DNA of 64,000 bases from Sphingomonadales bacterium (GTDB lineage: Bacteria > Pseudomonadota > Alphaproteobacteria > Sphingomonadales > Sphingomonadaceae), in NCBI GenBank assembly GCA_025362295.1, contig JANYGX010000008.1, positions 36,483 through 100,482 of the forward strand, written 5' to 3'. The notes under the pieces are model-generated. The model ran no database searches. It saw only the letters and a program-made list of their open reading frames with translations, and was not told where the DNA came from. Positions 8,163-17,290 of the stretch are shown here, in pieces. How positions within the stretch are numbered: the first letter of the stretch is position 1; every line of letters begins with the position of its first letter. Position numbers and translations under genes: made by a program.

Positions 8163-8975
8163 TTATTTATCGATAGTATGCGTTGAAGACATGTGCAGCG
8201 CCTGCAAAATTGTTAAAACTATATTACTACGGCTTGCAATGTCTGTCGCTACAAGATCAACAAGAGTACCCAACATCATCACAATAATAAATTGACCAAC
8301 CCAAGCCTTGATAGACATGGCAAGGGAAAACACATTGAGTTGCTGGGCAAATCGATTGAGCAGGCCCATGCCCCAATCAATAGTTGCAAGTACCACGAGC
8401 GACGGTGCAGCAATCAGCAGGGCGATAGTCATCAATCGGCTGAATTCATCTGTAAAAATATTAAGGCCAATATGTTTTATATCAGGCATTGCCTGATCGA
8501 CAGGCCAAAGAGAATAGCTTAACAGCACGGTGTTGATGAGTATCAGAAATCCGCCCGACATCAGAAATACATAATTCGCGAGGCGTGCCAGAAACTCACC
8601 CGTGAGTGAAGTTTGGTGGCCACTCATTGGATCGACAATCTGGGCGATTGTTGCACCAATTTTTGTGTCAATATAATTTCCGGCAAGTTCCATTGCCCAG
8701 AGTATCGAGCCAAAGAAGAAACCGATAATCAAGCCAACGAAAACTTCCTTGCCAAACAGGGTTATCCATTGTGTGGTTGTGAGGCCACCCACTGATATAG
8801 GCGGCACCATAACGACTATAACAAGGCCAAAAGAAACAAAAATACTGTTGCGCACTGTAGCGGGAACTGTGTCGCTTGAAAAAGTTGGTAATGCTACAAA
8901 TGCGACTGAGAAACGTGTGGTTGTCAGTCCCAATAACAACGCCTGGTCTGCCCATCGACCAAATATTTCAATCAA
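8163..8975 (-). CDS. sctT: Type III secretion export apparatus protein SctT
   Basis: 270 residues, the usual length for SctT/FliR. Hydrophobic helices run through the protein (TTRFSVAFVALPTF, SIFVSFGLVIVVMV, VFVGLIIGFFFGSILWAMELAGNYID). The segment VGLIIGFFFGSILWAMELAG matches the conserved central region of the family. Role: inner-membrane part of the export gate with SctR and SctS. Last gene of the long minus-strand operon; its ATG overlaps the sctS stop by 4 nt. No terminator with a T-run is obvious before the convergent TetR gene. Confidence 0.92.
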   Translation of the reverse strand: MIEIFGRWADQALLLGLTTTRFSVAFVALPTFSSDTVPATVRNSIFVSFGLVIVVMVPPISVGGLTTTQWITLFGKEVFVGLIIGFFFGSILWAMELAGNYIDTKIGATIAQIVDPMSGHQTSLTGEFLARLANYVFLMSGGFLILINTVLLSYSLWPVDQAMPDIKHIGLNIFTDEFSRLMTIALLIAAPSLVVLATIDWGMGLLNRFAQQLNVFSLAMSIKAWVGQFIIVMMLGTLVDLVATDIASRSNIVLTILQALHMSSTHTIDK

Positions 8976-9241
8976 CGTACAATACCCGGGAAATCTGTAA
9001 ATATACGATCAGAAAATCGGTATAGGGAACTGCCAAGTAGAGATGCCGTTACAAACAACGTTAATACAATAGCAAAAAACTTCAAAGTGTATTGAATTGA
9101 CTGCTCTTGAATTTGAGTTGCAGCTTGCAAAATAGCGACAATCAATCCGATGGTTGACGCTGCAATAATGGGCGGTGACGATAAGATAAGCACCAGCCAC
9201 AAGGCATCCTTGGTAAATCTCAAAGCATCAGTCGTGAACAT
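8972..9241 (-). CDS. sctS: Type III secretion export apparatus protein SctS
   Basis: 89 residues with two transmembrane helices (ALWLVLILSSPPIIAASTIGLIVAI and FFAIVLTLFVTASLLG) joined by the conserved QAATQIQEQSIQYTLK loop of SctS/FliQ. It forms the export gate with SctR and SctT. It lies 8 nt after sctR and overlaps sctT by 4 nt. Confidence 0.94.
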   Translation of the reverse strand: MFTTDALRFTKDALWLVLILSSPPIIAASTIGLIVAILQAATQIQEQSIQYTLKFFAIVLTLFVTASLLGSSLYRFSDRIFTDFPGIVR

Positions 9242-9249
9242 TATCTACC

Positions 9250-9909
9250 TCACGCATACGAAAGCACAAGGCCGTGGGCGAGCTTAACCCATCCATCAAC
9301 CATAACAAATAATAAAAGTTTAAAAGGCAAACTTATGGTTGTCGGTGAAAGCATCATCATCCCCATAGCCATCAGTATGTTTGAAATCACCAAATCAATA
9401 ATTAGGAATGGCAAAAATATCAAAAAACCGATCTGAAAAGCTTTCGATAACTCACTAACCGTAAAAGCAGGCACCACGATAATAAAATCCCGATCTGTGA
9501 GGTCGGCGCGCGATGCCGGCGGCAAAATTTTCTGATCAGTTTTATAAAAGAACGCGCGCTCTCGCAAAGGCGCATGCTTTATTAAAAAATCTCTTAGAGG
9601 CTCCTTGGCAACATTGGCGAGCGCCAGCATGTTGCTGCCTTCCTGAACGTTTGTGGAAACCTGCGATGTGGCAACGGCCGTCATCATTCTTTGCCCTGTT
9701 GGATACATAACATAAACAGACAGTATTAAAGCCAGACCATTCAACACGACGTTAGGCGGTGATTGCTGCAAACCAAGCGCATTGCGCAACAAACTCAGAA
9801 CCACAACAATTTTGGTAAAAGATGTAACCATGACAGCAACAAAAGGTGCTATGCCCAGCAATATGACCGTAACAAGCGCGGTTGCCGGAGAAAATTGAGT
9901 TAAATTCAT
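9250..9909 (-). CDS. sctR: Type III secretion export apparatus protein SctR
   Basis: 219 residues. It has the hallmark TSFTKIVVVLSLLRNALG and PPNVVLNGLALILSVYVMYP of SctR/FliP, plus the C-terminal FLIIDLVISNILMAMGMMM helix. Inner-membrane export gate subunit. Its hydrophobic N-terminus lacks the cleaved signal peptide of flagellar FliP, as in injectisome SctR proteins. It starts 14 nt after sctQ. Confidence 0.95.
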   Translation of the reverse strand: MNLTQFSPATALVTVILLGIAPFVAVMVTSFTKIVVVLSLLRNALGLQQSPPNVVLNGLALILSVYVMYPTGQRMMTAVATSQVSTNVQEGSNMLALANVAKEPLRDFLIKHAPLRERAFFYKTDQKILPPASRADLTDRDFIIVVPAFTVSELSKAFQIGFLIFLPFLIIDLVISNILMAMGMMMLSPTTISLPFKLLLFVMVDGWVKLAHGLVLSYA

Positions 9910-9923
9910 CGAAAATTCAATTC

Positions 9924-10799
9924 TTAAGGATTGATACTGTCTACCAGCATAGCAAAGTTCTCACCAAATGGAATGATATAAATCCAGGCAATGAAGTGCT
10001 CGGCGTTAAAAAGTTGAGCACGCTGCATCATGGGTAATGCAATGGGATGAGCTTTACCCATAATAATATCAGATGAGGCGGATATATTCTGAAATCGAAC
10101 AAATGATGTTAAATTCGGATTACCACTGTGGCATAGAGATAAAAGTTCTGGCAGTTTTACATCCATAGTCCAGCACAGCGGGCCAGCTTCATCGACAACC
10201 TCACAGTGTGCCAGCATGTCGTATTGGCTTTCAGGCCATAATATCATATCACCCGCTTCAAGGGAGGCTATCTCATCATCGTTAAGCGATGGTGCAGTGA
10301 TATCAAGTGTAAAATTAATTTGAGCATCAAGTGTATCAAAGACGGAATGCATTTCATCTGATGTATCAAACTTCATAATCAATGCAGGCGGCAAGCCGAT
10401 GTCAACCACAAGTTCGCTTTCACGAATCCTGAAACCGACTTTGTTTAAATCCGCAGGTTGAATAAGGTCGGGCTGTAAATAAATGCCAATCATAGTTTCA
10501 AGTTTACTAATCAGTGGCTCCATAACAGATATATACTGCAACACATTTGAAGGATTTAATGCATTGATTTCCATATTATTGAAGCTGACCAGCTTATACC
10601 ATATGTGACCATATTGCGTTGGAAACCCGATCCAGTTTTCATCCCTAGATGATGCAGGGCTTTCAGAAATATCAGTGAAAACCCGCTTTAACCCATGAGT
10701 GGCCCTCAACATAAGCGCACTCGATACTGGACTGGCTCGCTGCTTTACCATACCTAAAAAAGCACCCGTTGCACTGGATAGCAATTCATCATTCTTCAT
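9924..10799 (-). CDS. sctQ: Probable cytoplasmic ring protein SctQ (apparently one SPOA domain)
   Basis: 291 residues between sctP and sctR, the standard sctQ position. SPOA-like sequence is visible once: ITAPSLNDDEIASLEAGDMILWP at about residues 186-208, the SpoA1 pattern of SctQ/FliM-like proteins. The last 80 residues (VVDEAGPLCWTMDVKLPELL to the end) do not show the second SPOA domain, which normally has leucine-rich GELV and G-V-R-I strands and packs as the FliN-like unit. Either that domain is very divergent or the C-ring here is unusual. The assignment rests mostly on synteny. Overlaps sctP by 4 nt. Confidence 0.7.
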   Translation of the reverse strand: MKNDELLSSATGAFLGMVKQRASPVSSALMLRATHGLKRVFTDISESPASSRDENWIGFPTQYGHIWYKLVSFNNMEINALNPSNVLQYISVMEPLISKLETMIGIYLQPDLIQPADLNKVGFRIRESELVVDIGLPPALIMKFDTSDEMHSVFDTLDAQINFTLDITAPSLNDDEIASLEAGDMILWPESQYDMLAHCEVVDEAGPLCWTMDVKLPELLSLCHSGNPNLTSFVRFQNISASSDIIMGKAHPIALPMMQRAQLFNAEHFIAWIYIIPFGENFAMLVDSINP

Positions 10800-11440
10800 T
10801 GTCTCTTACCATCATCGCGGGCCACAGGTAACAAATCGCTATCATCCGCGCTCAAACTGATATTATCAATATCAAGACCACTGTCTGTCAGCTGCTTGCG
10901 CAAAAGATTTAACTGGCTTTGAATAAATTTTAAATCCCCGGCAGGTGCTGAAATATTGAGCGTCATTTGTCCAGACTCATTTTTCAATACGGTCATTTCA
11001 GTCAGCACAGACTGTGAATTGTTAAAGCTCACGTGAATTTCGGCATTATGCGACAGGCTGCCATTAAGCATCATGGCTTTGATCGTGTCACTGAGTTCTG
11101 CTGTCATGATTGACGAGGGCGCAGATAAGGGTTCGCTTGTTCCAAAATCATTGACAGGCAGAATTGCCGATTGCGATGATCCATCGGGTTGACTTTGATC
11201 GTGCTCCCTGAAATTGGATTTACCTCCAACAGTAAAAATTGAATTCGTTAAAAACAGTGAAAGTTTATCTTGTCCGTCATTTAAAGAATCGTGAGTTTTA
11301 GCTTTAGTATCTTGTTTCACCGATACTGTGTGACAACTTATAGCGTGGCTGAAGGCACCAATATGGGCTTTACTTGCTGTAGGGTCTGCGATGTTTTCTT
11401 TGGCTTGTGTTACCGGCATGATGGAATGAAGATTCGTCAT
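10796..11440 (-). CDS. sctP: Probable needle-length/substrate-switch protein SctP
   Basis: 214 residues between sctO and sctQ. The first 110 are polar and low-complexity. The C-terminal part (about 125-200: AEIHVSFNNSQSVLTEMTVLKN, MTLNISAPAGDLKFIQSQLNLLRKQLTDSGL) resembles the globular T3S4 domain of FliK/SctP proteins. Family role: measures needle length and switches export specificity through SctU. Overlaps both neighbours by 4 nt. Sequence support is moderate, synteny strong. Confidence 0.75.
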   Translation of the reverse strand: MTNLHSIMPVTQAKENIADPTASKAHIGAFSHAISCHTVSVKQDTKAKTHDSLNDGQDKLSLFLTNSIFTVGGKSNFREHDQSQPDGSSQSAILPVNDFGTSEPLSAPSSIMTAELSDTIKAMMLNGSLSHNAEIHVSFNNSQSVLTEMTVLKNESGQMTLNISAPAGDLKFIQSQLNLLRKQLTDSGLDIDNISLSADDSDLLPVARDDGKRQ

Positions 11441-11919
11441 CTTGCACCGCCTGCAACCATGCGCCGACTATCTTCAAGCTCAAGCATTTGAAATTCTTCC
11501 TGCTGCTGGGATATTTTTTGTTTAGCCTTGCGAAATTGTTCGGCAACACCATCCCGTCGCGCCATTGCCAAAGCCAGCACAGTTACAGCTTCAGAAAGTC
11601 GCTGTGCTGCCTCTTCCTCCTCAGTTATCGCTTCAAGCAATTGCTCTTCAGCTTTCGCTGAACGTGCTTTCAAGTTTTTGAGTTTAGACTCAGTCAATTC
11701 TAAAAATCGCACAGCGTGCAGCTGCGGATTGTCATGCATCAATGTATGCACACTCTTAATTTCATCAGCGCATGCGGTTATGGCATCCTTGCAATGCTGA
11801 ACAGCTTGTTTGGCGGCCTCGTGCGCAGCATAAGCCTGTTGCATGGCGATTTGCGCAAGTTCAACCCGCATATTGCGCAGCCTTAGCAATTGCCGTGTGT
11901 CTTTCAGCACCTTGTTCAT
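11437..11919 (-). CDS. sctO: Type III secretion stalk protein SctO
   Basis: 160 residues, almost entirely a two-helix coiled coil ([77 protein letters not shown]). This is the form of SctO/FliJ, the central stalk that links the SctN hexamer to SctV. It sits directly after sctN with a 4-nt overlap, the usual place. Confidence 0.85.
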   Translation of the reverse strand: MNKVLKDTRQLLRLRNMRVELAQIAMQQAYAAHEAAKQAVQHCKDAITACADEIKSVHTLMHDNPQLHAVRFLELTESKLKNLKARSAKAEEQLLEAITEEEEAAQRLSEAVTVLALAMARRDGVAEQFRKAKQKISQQQEEFQMLELEDSRRMVAGGAR

Positions 11920-13214
11920 GCGGTCACGCCTTCGAATTGGGCCAGAGTGTTTTCCAGCTCACTTGGCTCATAGGCATCTTGTTGCAAAAATGCGCGTATC
12001 TGCGGCATTCTTTCAATCGCCTCATCGGCCTCGTTGTCGCCGCCCGGCTTATATTCCCCAACCTGCAACAAAAACTCAATTTCAGCATATTTCGCAAGCC
12101 AGCTGCGCAATTTACCAGCCATCCCCTGATGCGCTTGTGTTGATATACGATTGAAAACACGGCTGAGGGAGCCTGATATGTCGATGGCCGGATAATGATT
12201 TGCGGCAGCCAGCTTGCGCGAGAGATAAATATGGCCATCAAGAATGGAACGCACCTCTTCGCCAATCGGATCGTTGCCATCTTCGTCTTCTATAAGCACT
12301 GTGTAAAAAGCCGTGATGCTGCCGTGCGCATCATTGCCGCTGCGCTCAAACAAACGTGGTAGTTCAGCAAAAACGGACGGTGGAAACCCGCGCCGCACCG
12401 GTGGTTCTCCTATCGTCAGGCCAATTTCACGCAGAGCCCGGGCAAACCGGGTTACACTGTCCATCAGGAGCAAAACAGATTTGCCTTCACTGCGAAATCC
12501 CTCGGCTATGGCAGTCGCAATATGGGCCGCACGAACACGCTCCATGGCTGGTTTGTCGGATGTGGAAACAATCAATACCGCACGGCTCAAGCCTTCTTCA
12601 CCCAGACTGTCATCAATAAATTCGCGCACTTCGCGACCACGCTCGCCGATCAGCGCAATCACAATAACATCAGCCGCAGCATAGCGGGCCAGCATGCCAA
12701 GCAAGGTGGATTTTCCACCGCCAGCCGTTGCAAACACACCCACTCGTTGGCCAATACCGACACTCAGCACACCGTCGATGGCCCGCACACCGGTTGGCAA
12801 TATTTCATCAATCAATTTACGTTGCATAGGGTTAGGCGGGCTTGCGTAGATGGGTGTTTGTCGCTTGATATCAGTAAGCTCGCCTTTATCGTCAAGAGGC
12901 TCGCCGGTCGCGGATATAACCCGGCCGAGCAACCCCGGACCAAAGCCAATTGTTGCCGCTTCAGGTTTTGTGTGCACTTCAGCAAACTGGCTCAGACCGT
13001 TCAGCGGCGCAAGCGGTGTGAGCACACACTGTCCGCCCTCTATGCCTACAACTTCAGCGGCCACTTCACTACCGTCTGGGCTGACAATGCTGCACATTTG
13101 TCCGATGAAGGCGTCAATGCCAGACACGCGCAGCATGGTGCCATAGGCACTCACCACACGGCCTGTGCGTTTGGCGGTGCGGGTGTTGCGCAATATATGC
13201 ATCACATCATTCAT
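11916..13214 (-). CDS. sctN: Type III secretion ATPase SctN
   Basis: 432 residues from the ATG at 13214, chosen because it overlaps the sctL stop by 8 nt; the frame extends to 13298 but that adds a Cys-rich tail inside sctL. Walker A is [14 protein letters not shown], followed by [17 protein letters not shown] and Walker [21 protein letters not shown], then [25 protein letters not shown], all signatures of the F1-like SctN/FliI ATPase. Hexamer at the base of the export gate; unfolds substrates and releases chaperones. A Gly-rich P-loop (TAGGGKS) replaces the more usual SGVGKS and should still be functional. Confidence 0.96.
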   Translation of the reverse strand: MNDVMHILRNTRTAKRTGRVVSAYGTMLRVSGIDAFIGQMCSIVSPDGSEVAAEVVGIEGGQCVLTPLAPLNGLSQFAEVHTKPEAATIGFGPGLLGRVISATGEPLDDKGELTDIKRQTPIYASPPNPMQRKLIDEILPTGVRAIDGVLSVGIGQRVGVFATAGGGKSTLLGMLARYAAADVIVIALIGERGREVREFIDDSLGEEGLSRAVLIVSTSDKPAMERVRAAHIATAIAEGFRSEGKSVLLLMDSVTRFARALREIGLTIGEPPVRRGFPPSVFAELPRLFERSGNDAHGSITAFYTVLIEDEDGNDPIGEEVRSILDGHIYLSRKLAAANHYPAIDISGSLSRVFNRISTQAHQGMAGKLRSWLAKYAEIEFLLQVGEYKPGGDNEADEAIERMPQIRAFLQQDAYEPSELENTLAQFEGVTA

Positions 13215-13806
13215 AGGGGTGAGCCATATCATCGGTAGGTGTGTTGGCTGCGAAAGCGTTTTCGAGAGCGTCCAGCTGCACGTGCAGGCTGCCGTCAATA
13301 CGCCCTTCTGTGGTTTCTATCCGGCATTCAAACAGGCTTGCTTGCTCATCGGGCCAAACTTCAATGGGTGTGTCTAGGGAAGCTAGCCGCATGCGGGTTT
13401 CAGCCAGTGCATCAGGATGCACGTAGATATCTATTTTACCTGTCGGCACCAGCTCCTGGGCAAGTCTTTCGGCCAAAGCCGGCACCAGCTGTGCTGCACC
13501 AAGTGAGGGCGCAAGCTTTCGAACAATTTCAATGGCAAGCTCTGAACTTTGAGTGCGTAGATGCCTATGGGCCGCAGCCGCTTCTGATGTCAACGCCATT
13601 ATTTTCTGGTTCCAGATCATGTGGGCTTCAGCTTCACCGGCGGCTTTGCCTTCGGCAAAACCAGCTTCCCGCTCATGGGCAACCATATCGTGCAATTGAT
13701 CGAGGGTTGCTTGCGTTTCGCGTACGGCTGGCACCCATGCTTTTTTAACAACGCGGCCATTGTGGGCCGCTTTTATATCGCCCTCATGCAGCAAAACCAG
13801 AGTCAT
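13207..13806 (-). CDS. sctL: Type III secretion ATPase regulator SctL
   Basis: 199 residues. The helical middle has [21 protein letters not shown], the GxxxG-like heptads of SctL/FliH. The C-terminal domain ([70 protein letters not shown]) matches the family pattern ending in a D-A/G-S-L-x-x-Q-L motif. It forms spokes between the SctQ pods and SctN. Overlaps sctK by 4 nt and sctN by 8 nt. Confidence 0.9.
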   Translation of the reverse strand: MTLVLLHEGDIKAAHNGRVVKKAWVPAVRETQATLDQLHDMVAHEREAGFAEGKAAGEAEAHMIWNQKIMALTSEAAAAHRHLRTQSSELAIEIVRKLAPSLGAAQLVPALAERLAQELVPTGKIDIYVHPDALAETRMRLASLDTPIEVWPDEQASLFECRIETTEGRIDGSLHVQLDALENAFAANTPTDDMAHPYE

Positions 13807-14387
13807 ACATTTTCAGCCTGTGCCAGAATATTTTTTGCGTGAGGCTGCCACTTTTCAATCATGTTGGCATCGGTCAGCTTGAAGTAATTGCCTTCCATCA
13901 GCGGCGCACGCAGCGAAGCTTGAAGTGTTGCCAATAAAATAGATTGCCCGTCTGTTTTAATCTGCTGAAGTGTCAAATCTTGCTGATCCTTACTCTGGTC
14001 AGGATCAACCGTGTGTAAAATATGATCCAGCTTTGCCTCGCCAATAAGGGCGGCAATATCGTGGAGCAAAGTACCGTTGAGCGAGACGGCCAACGCCGGC
14101 GCATGAACAACCGCGCCGACAGCCATGATCAATTGCACCTGTTCAGAAACCGGAAGCGCCAGCCAACTCGGCGCATTGGCAATCGCCTGCATATCCGGCG
14201 GCACACGCGACAGAGCAGAGTCCATTGCCAATTGAAACGCGCGTGCGCGCGCACTCATATCTTCTTTTGGCTCCATAAAACCAAGCAAAGCTAGAAAACC
14301 TTTGCTTGCGGCGACAAATTGGGCAATGCCATGTTGCGTGTTGATAGGCTGATCAGAATGTTCGGCGCGAGGTGCGGCATGGTCCAT
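13803..14387 (-). CDS. sctK: Probable type III secretion accessory protein SctK
   Basis: 194 residues, between sctJ and sctL where sctK is normally found. Mostly helical with no membrane segment. Residues 85-130 (SVSEQVQLIMAVGAVVHAPAL, LNGTLLHDIAALIGEAKLDHIL) fit the YscK/SctK pattern loosely, and the C-terminus is [16 protein letters not shown]. Family role: adaptor between the inner ring (SctD) and the sorting platform (SctQ/L). SctK is the least conserved platform protein, so most of the confidence comes from position. Confidence 0.65.
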   Translation of the reverse strand: MDHAAPRAEHSDQPINTQHGIAQFVAASKGFLALLGFMEPKEDMSARARAFQLAMDSALSRVPPDMQAIANAPSWLALPVSEQVQLIMAVGAVVHAPALAVSLNGTLLHDIAALIGEAKLDHILHTVDPDQSKDQQDLTLQQIKTDGQSILLATLQASLRAPLMEGNYFKLTDANMIEKWQPHAKNILAQAENV

Positions 14388-14389
14388 GT

Positions 14390-15130
14390 TTATCGCCCAT
14401 CGCTAATGGGCAAAACTTCGGTTGTCACAGGGGTTCGTCTGGCGAGCCATCGACGCAAATATGTGAAGCCGGTAATTGCTGCCACCAGAGCCAATACCAC
14501 CCCAAGGCCAACCAGCATATTCGTGGTTAAGTCAGGGGAAGATTGTATGGTATTGATAAGCGGTGGTTGCGCGGGAAACAGCATGACGGTTACATTGTCA
14601 TAGGGTAAACCTTCCACACTGTTGACAACCAGCGCCTTGATGTGGCCCACCTGCTTAGAGAGATCAACATCAGACCTGTACTTGATGAATATAGATGCTG
14701 CTGAAAGCTTGGGTTTGTCTGCCAGCGGATCGTTCTCAGGTACCGCAAGATGCACCCTTGCAACCATCACGCCGTCTATATTAGATAGGGTATGAGAAAG
14801 CTCCTGGGATAAACCATACATCAACCGGGCATGTTCTTCGAGCGGCGAGGATACAAACCCCTCCTTCTTAAAAACACTGCCAAGGTTGGCAAAATCATCA
14901 CGCGGCAAACCTTGCGCCTGAAGGGCGGCGAGCGCTGGTGCAAAATCATTCTTAGACGTTTGGATTTGCCATGTGCCCCCGTCTTCAATGGCTTTGCTGC
15001 CATTGACTCCAGCAGCGTTCATGGCTGCCAGCATTTCGTTGGCCTGTTTCTCGTTGAGCTTGGTGTAAAGAGGCGTTTGGCTGCACCCAATAAGGAACAA
15101 AGACAATAATAAAGCAGGCAGCATTCGCAT
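14390..15130 (-). CDS. sctJ: Type III secretion inner-ring lipoprotein SctJ
   Basis: 246 residues. Signal peptide with lipobox LIGC (Cys at about 16), then LYTKLNEKQANEMLAAMNAAGV and WQIQTSKNDFAPALAALQAQGLPRD, the two ring-building motifs of the SctJ/FliF periplasmic domain. VARVHLAVPENDP and ASIFIKYRSDVDLSKQVGHIKALVVNSVEGLPYDNVTVMLFP follow. One transmembrane helix at about 208-230 is followed by a basic tail. The FliF-specific extension is absent, which supports an injectisome rather than a flagellum. Confidence 0.95.
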   Translation of the reverse strand: MRMLPALLLSLFLIGCSQTPLYTKLNEKQANEMLAAMNAAGVNGSKAIEDGGTWQIQTSKNDFAPALAALQAQGLPRDDFANLGSVFKKEGFVSSPLEEHARLMYGLSQELSHTLSNIDGVMVARVHLAVPENDPLADKPKLSAASIFIKYRSDVDLSKQVGHIKALVVNSVEGLPYDNVTVMLFPAQPPLINTIQSSPDLTTNMLVGLGVVLALVAAITGFTYLRRWLARRTPVTTEVLPISDGR

Positions 15131-15329
15131 TTTAGTATCCTTATTGAAACAGTCTGAAACTTATTATTGGATAGCTTTAGCAAAAGTGAATTTATTAATC
15201 ATGAATATATATCAGTTAGACTTTATTATATTGCAGATAAATATTAATTACGTATTTTGAAAATATGGGTGCAAAATAGTTATTGTCTTATTTTGCACCC
15301 GATAGTTTCACGTATATTCAAGCAGGAAT
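15131..15329. other. Intercistronic region sctI-sctJ
   Basis: About 200 nt of AT-rich DNA, the largest gap inside the otherwise tightly packed operon. It contains the 12-bp-stem hairpin at 15267-15300. No coding potential is seen. A separate promoter for sctJ onwards could lie here. Confidence 0.6.
15267..15300 (-). promoter_or_regulatory. Strong hairpin downstream of sctI
   Basis: GGGTGCAAAATA and TATTTTGCACCC are perfect 12-bp arms around a 10-nt loop, 29 nt after the sctI stop in the direction of transcription. The stem is followed by ATATTTTC rather than a long T-run, so it is more likely a 3' mRNA stabiliser or weak attenuator than a full terminator. That would raise the level of the highly used needle/rod transcripts over the downstream basal-body genes. 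Confidence 0.6.
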
Positions 15330-15701
15330 TTAACTTTGCTGTTTGAACATTTGTTGAACGCCGTCAGAAGTTCGGCTTGCAACATTAGAAGTGAGCTGAC
15401 AATTGAAAGCAAACTCCGAACATTTAACCGTCATCATAAGCATATCACCAGGTGTCATATTACCGCCTTTAGATTGAATATTAGCCACTTGACTGGCTAT
15501 TGCCTGTGCATCTAAATTTAGTTTTCCTAGTGTGGTTGATATTGCTTGCAGTGCTGGTGAATCAGGCGATGCAATTCCACCGCCTGATTCTGCAACATTC
15601 ATAGCCGTTTGAAAGGCTTCAACATTGCTAACAGATGCGCCATATGGGGCGTTTACTGTTGTTGCAGGCTGAATAATTCCAGCCATTGCTACTTCACTCA
15701 T
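15330..15701 (-). CDS. sctI: Probable type III secretion inner-rod protein SctI
   Basis: 123 residues; GGGAG lies 7 nt before the ATG. The C-terminal third (MTPGDMLMMTVKCSEFAFNCQLTSNVASRTSDGVQQMFKQQ) follows the SctI/YscI pattern: PxD-LL, amphipathic helix, then a conserved helix ending in a Gln-rich tail that contacts the export gate. The N-terminal two thirds are Ala/Ser/Gly-rich and disordered. It is small, lacks a signal peptide and is placed among needle-complex genes, as expected of an early type III substrate. Confidence 0.75.
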   Translation of the reverse strand: MSEVAMAGIIQPATTVNAPYGASVSNVEAFQTAMNVAESGGGIASPDSPALQAISTTLGKLNLDAQAIASQVANIQSKGGNMTPGDMLMMTVKCSEFAFNCQLTSNVASRTSDGVQQMFKQQS

Positions 15702-15736
15702 TATAGTCTCCCGTGTTGGGGGCCTAGTGCATGGTA

Positions 15737-16042
15737 TTACTCTTTACGAGCCAAGGTCTTGTTGCCTTCGCCCGCTGAGTTTACAGCTGTTGATGCGCTA
15801 GTTGCCATAAAGCTAAACTTCTGGGAAGCAGTCGTAACAGCTAAAAGTGAGCTTGGCGTATCATTGCCAACTGCAGCTTGTGATAGGCTTTCAATTTTAG
15901 ATGCTTGTGCATCTAAGCTACTTCCAAGTGCAGCAGCCATTGCTTCATACCATGTTTTTTTCTGCCCACTTGATGCTTGGTCAGGTGAGTTGGCCGCTAT
16001 AAGATTATTCATAGAGGCATTATCAATTCCAGGTGTAGCCAT
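15737..16042 (-). CDS. Candidate needle subunit SctF
   Basis: 101 residues from the ATG at 16042 (AAAGGAAAA ribosome binding site); the frame opens at 16102 but the upstream codons overlap that site. No signal peptide or Trp-rich core. The C-terminal 40 residues (TPSSLLAVTTASQKFSFMATSASTAVNSAGEGNKTLARK) fit the needle pattern of Pro-x-x-Leu, Ser/Val-rich amphipathic helix and a basic end. Between sctD and sctI, needle is the expected component and no other candidate exists in the cluster. It is longer than typical 80-residue needles and the match is weak by eye; a second rod-like protein is the alternative. Confidence 0.5.
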   Translation of the reverse strand: MATPGIDNASMNNLIAANSPDQASSGQKKTWYEAMAAALGSSLDAQASKIESLSQAAVGNDTPSSLLAVTTASQKFSFMATSASTAVNSAGEGNKTLARKE

Positions 16043-16150
16043 TGTATTTTCCTTTAATTTAAATTTAACTTTGGTAAATTGATTAGTCTCGGATTTAAGC
16101 ATGTCTGCTTGCGTCCTTCTCTATTAGTGGTACGGCTGCTCGAGCCTTAC

Positions 16151-17290
16151 CTAAAATACCCAACGAACGGGAGTGCCATTCTGTTCGAGCATGACTAACC
16201 TCCCTTCGATGGATATAATCTGATGTCCTGTTGGCAACACCGAGCCGACAAAATAGTGCCCGCCGTCAACTGTCACCAGGTAACCTGTTTCACCTGCCAC
16301 GAGGGAAGATATACGCTTGCCAGGGTTTGCTGTGGCTGTGGCCAATCCATTGATGCCGTTAAACGCCGTGCCAATGGTGTTTCTGAAGCGTAGTTCCCTG
16401 AGGTTTGGCACATCGTGGCGTACATTTTTTTCAAGTGTTGCCATTTGTTCAGGGTCTAGTGCGATTGTCCCAACTTCTACACTGCGCCCGCCTATATATT
16501 TTGTTTCACCCGCGACACCCTGAACACGCAGCACATCACCCACAGCTTGCGCCATTTCCACGCCGGTTGTTAGCTGCAGCTTCACAGATTGCAACTTGTA
16601 GGCAAAATGATCAGCAATCGTACTGGCTTGGGCCTTGCTGTCCACAAAACCGGAAATATTTATGGTGCGACCTGATTTTTCCACACGCAAATCTTTTGCA
16701 CCAAACTGCGCCAGCTGAGCTTTAATTTGCTCGATATCCTGATGTGGGGCGATCAGTCCGGCAATGCTGACACCCTTCAAGCCGAAAAATAAAATAACAG
16801 ACATGGCCATGACGCCGGCAATCACTGGTCGATCAAGAATAGGGTTTTTATCGGATGAATTGCCAAGCAACCAACTGGACCAAGGCTTTTTTTGTTTTGA
16901 ACTGGCAACAGTATCGGCATTTGTTTCAGTCCGCACCGGCGATGTCAGTTCAAGCGCCAGCATGCGCGCCCATTCCGGTGCATCTGTATAGCCAAAGGCG
17001 ATGTACTCATCACCAATGCGCATTGGCGTATAATGCGGCAGAAGCATCTTGGCGCCTACTCCCAATGTCTGGCCCAACACATCAACACTGCCTTCCAGCA
17101 CATGCAACTGTATGGTATCCGCAGCAACAATCAGTTCCGTGCGATTGCCTTTAATGCTTGGTGTACGCAAGACGATTTCATTGGCGAATTCATACCCTAT
17201 GTGTAGCACAGTTGTGTCTGGCAGGGCGACGATCCCGCCAGCATAACGGCCAGCGAGTATGCGCGTTTCCAGTTTTCCATTAGCCGTCAT
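16151..17290 (-). CDS. sctD: Type III secretion inner-ring protein SctD
   Basis: 379 residues. The cytoplasmic N-terminal domain is FHA-like (about 1-110: LETRILAGRYAGGIVALPDTTVLHIGYEF). One transmembrane helix lies at about 157-175 (VIAGVMAMSVILFFGL). The periplasmic part has BON-like ring-building repeats (IEQIKAQLAQFGAKDLRVEKSGRTINISGFVDSK and later DVLRVQGVAGETKYIGGRSVEVG). It builds the outer of the two inner-membrane rings around SctJ. The start overlaps the sctC stop by 11 nt. Confidence 0.88.
   Translation of the reverse strand: MTANGKLETRILAGRYAGGIVALPDTTVLHIGYEFANEIVLRTPSIKGNRTELIVAADTIQLHVLEGSVDVLGQTLGVGAKMLLPHYTPMRIGDEYIAFGYTDAPEWARMLALELTSPVRTETNADTVASSKQKKPWSSWLLGNSSDKNPILDRPVIAGVMAMSVILFFGLKGVSIAGLIAPHQDIEQIKAQLAQFGAKDLRVEKSGRTINISGFVDSKAQASTIADHFAYKLQSVKLQLTTGVEMAQAVGDVLRVQGVAGETKYIGGRSVEVGTIALDPEQMATLEKNVRHDVPNLRELRFRNTIGTAFNGINGLATATANPGKRISSLVAGETGYLVTVDGGHYFVGSVLPTGHQIISIEGRLVMLEQNGTPVRWVF

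Noticed and set aside
12522..13238. 238-codon plus-strand frame opposite sctN and sctL
   Set aside because: Cys/His-rich, no ribosome binding site, exactly antisense to well-conserved genes; a shadow frame.
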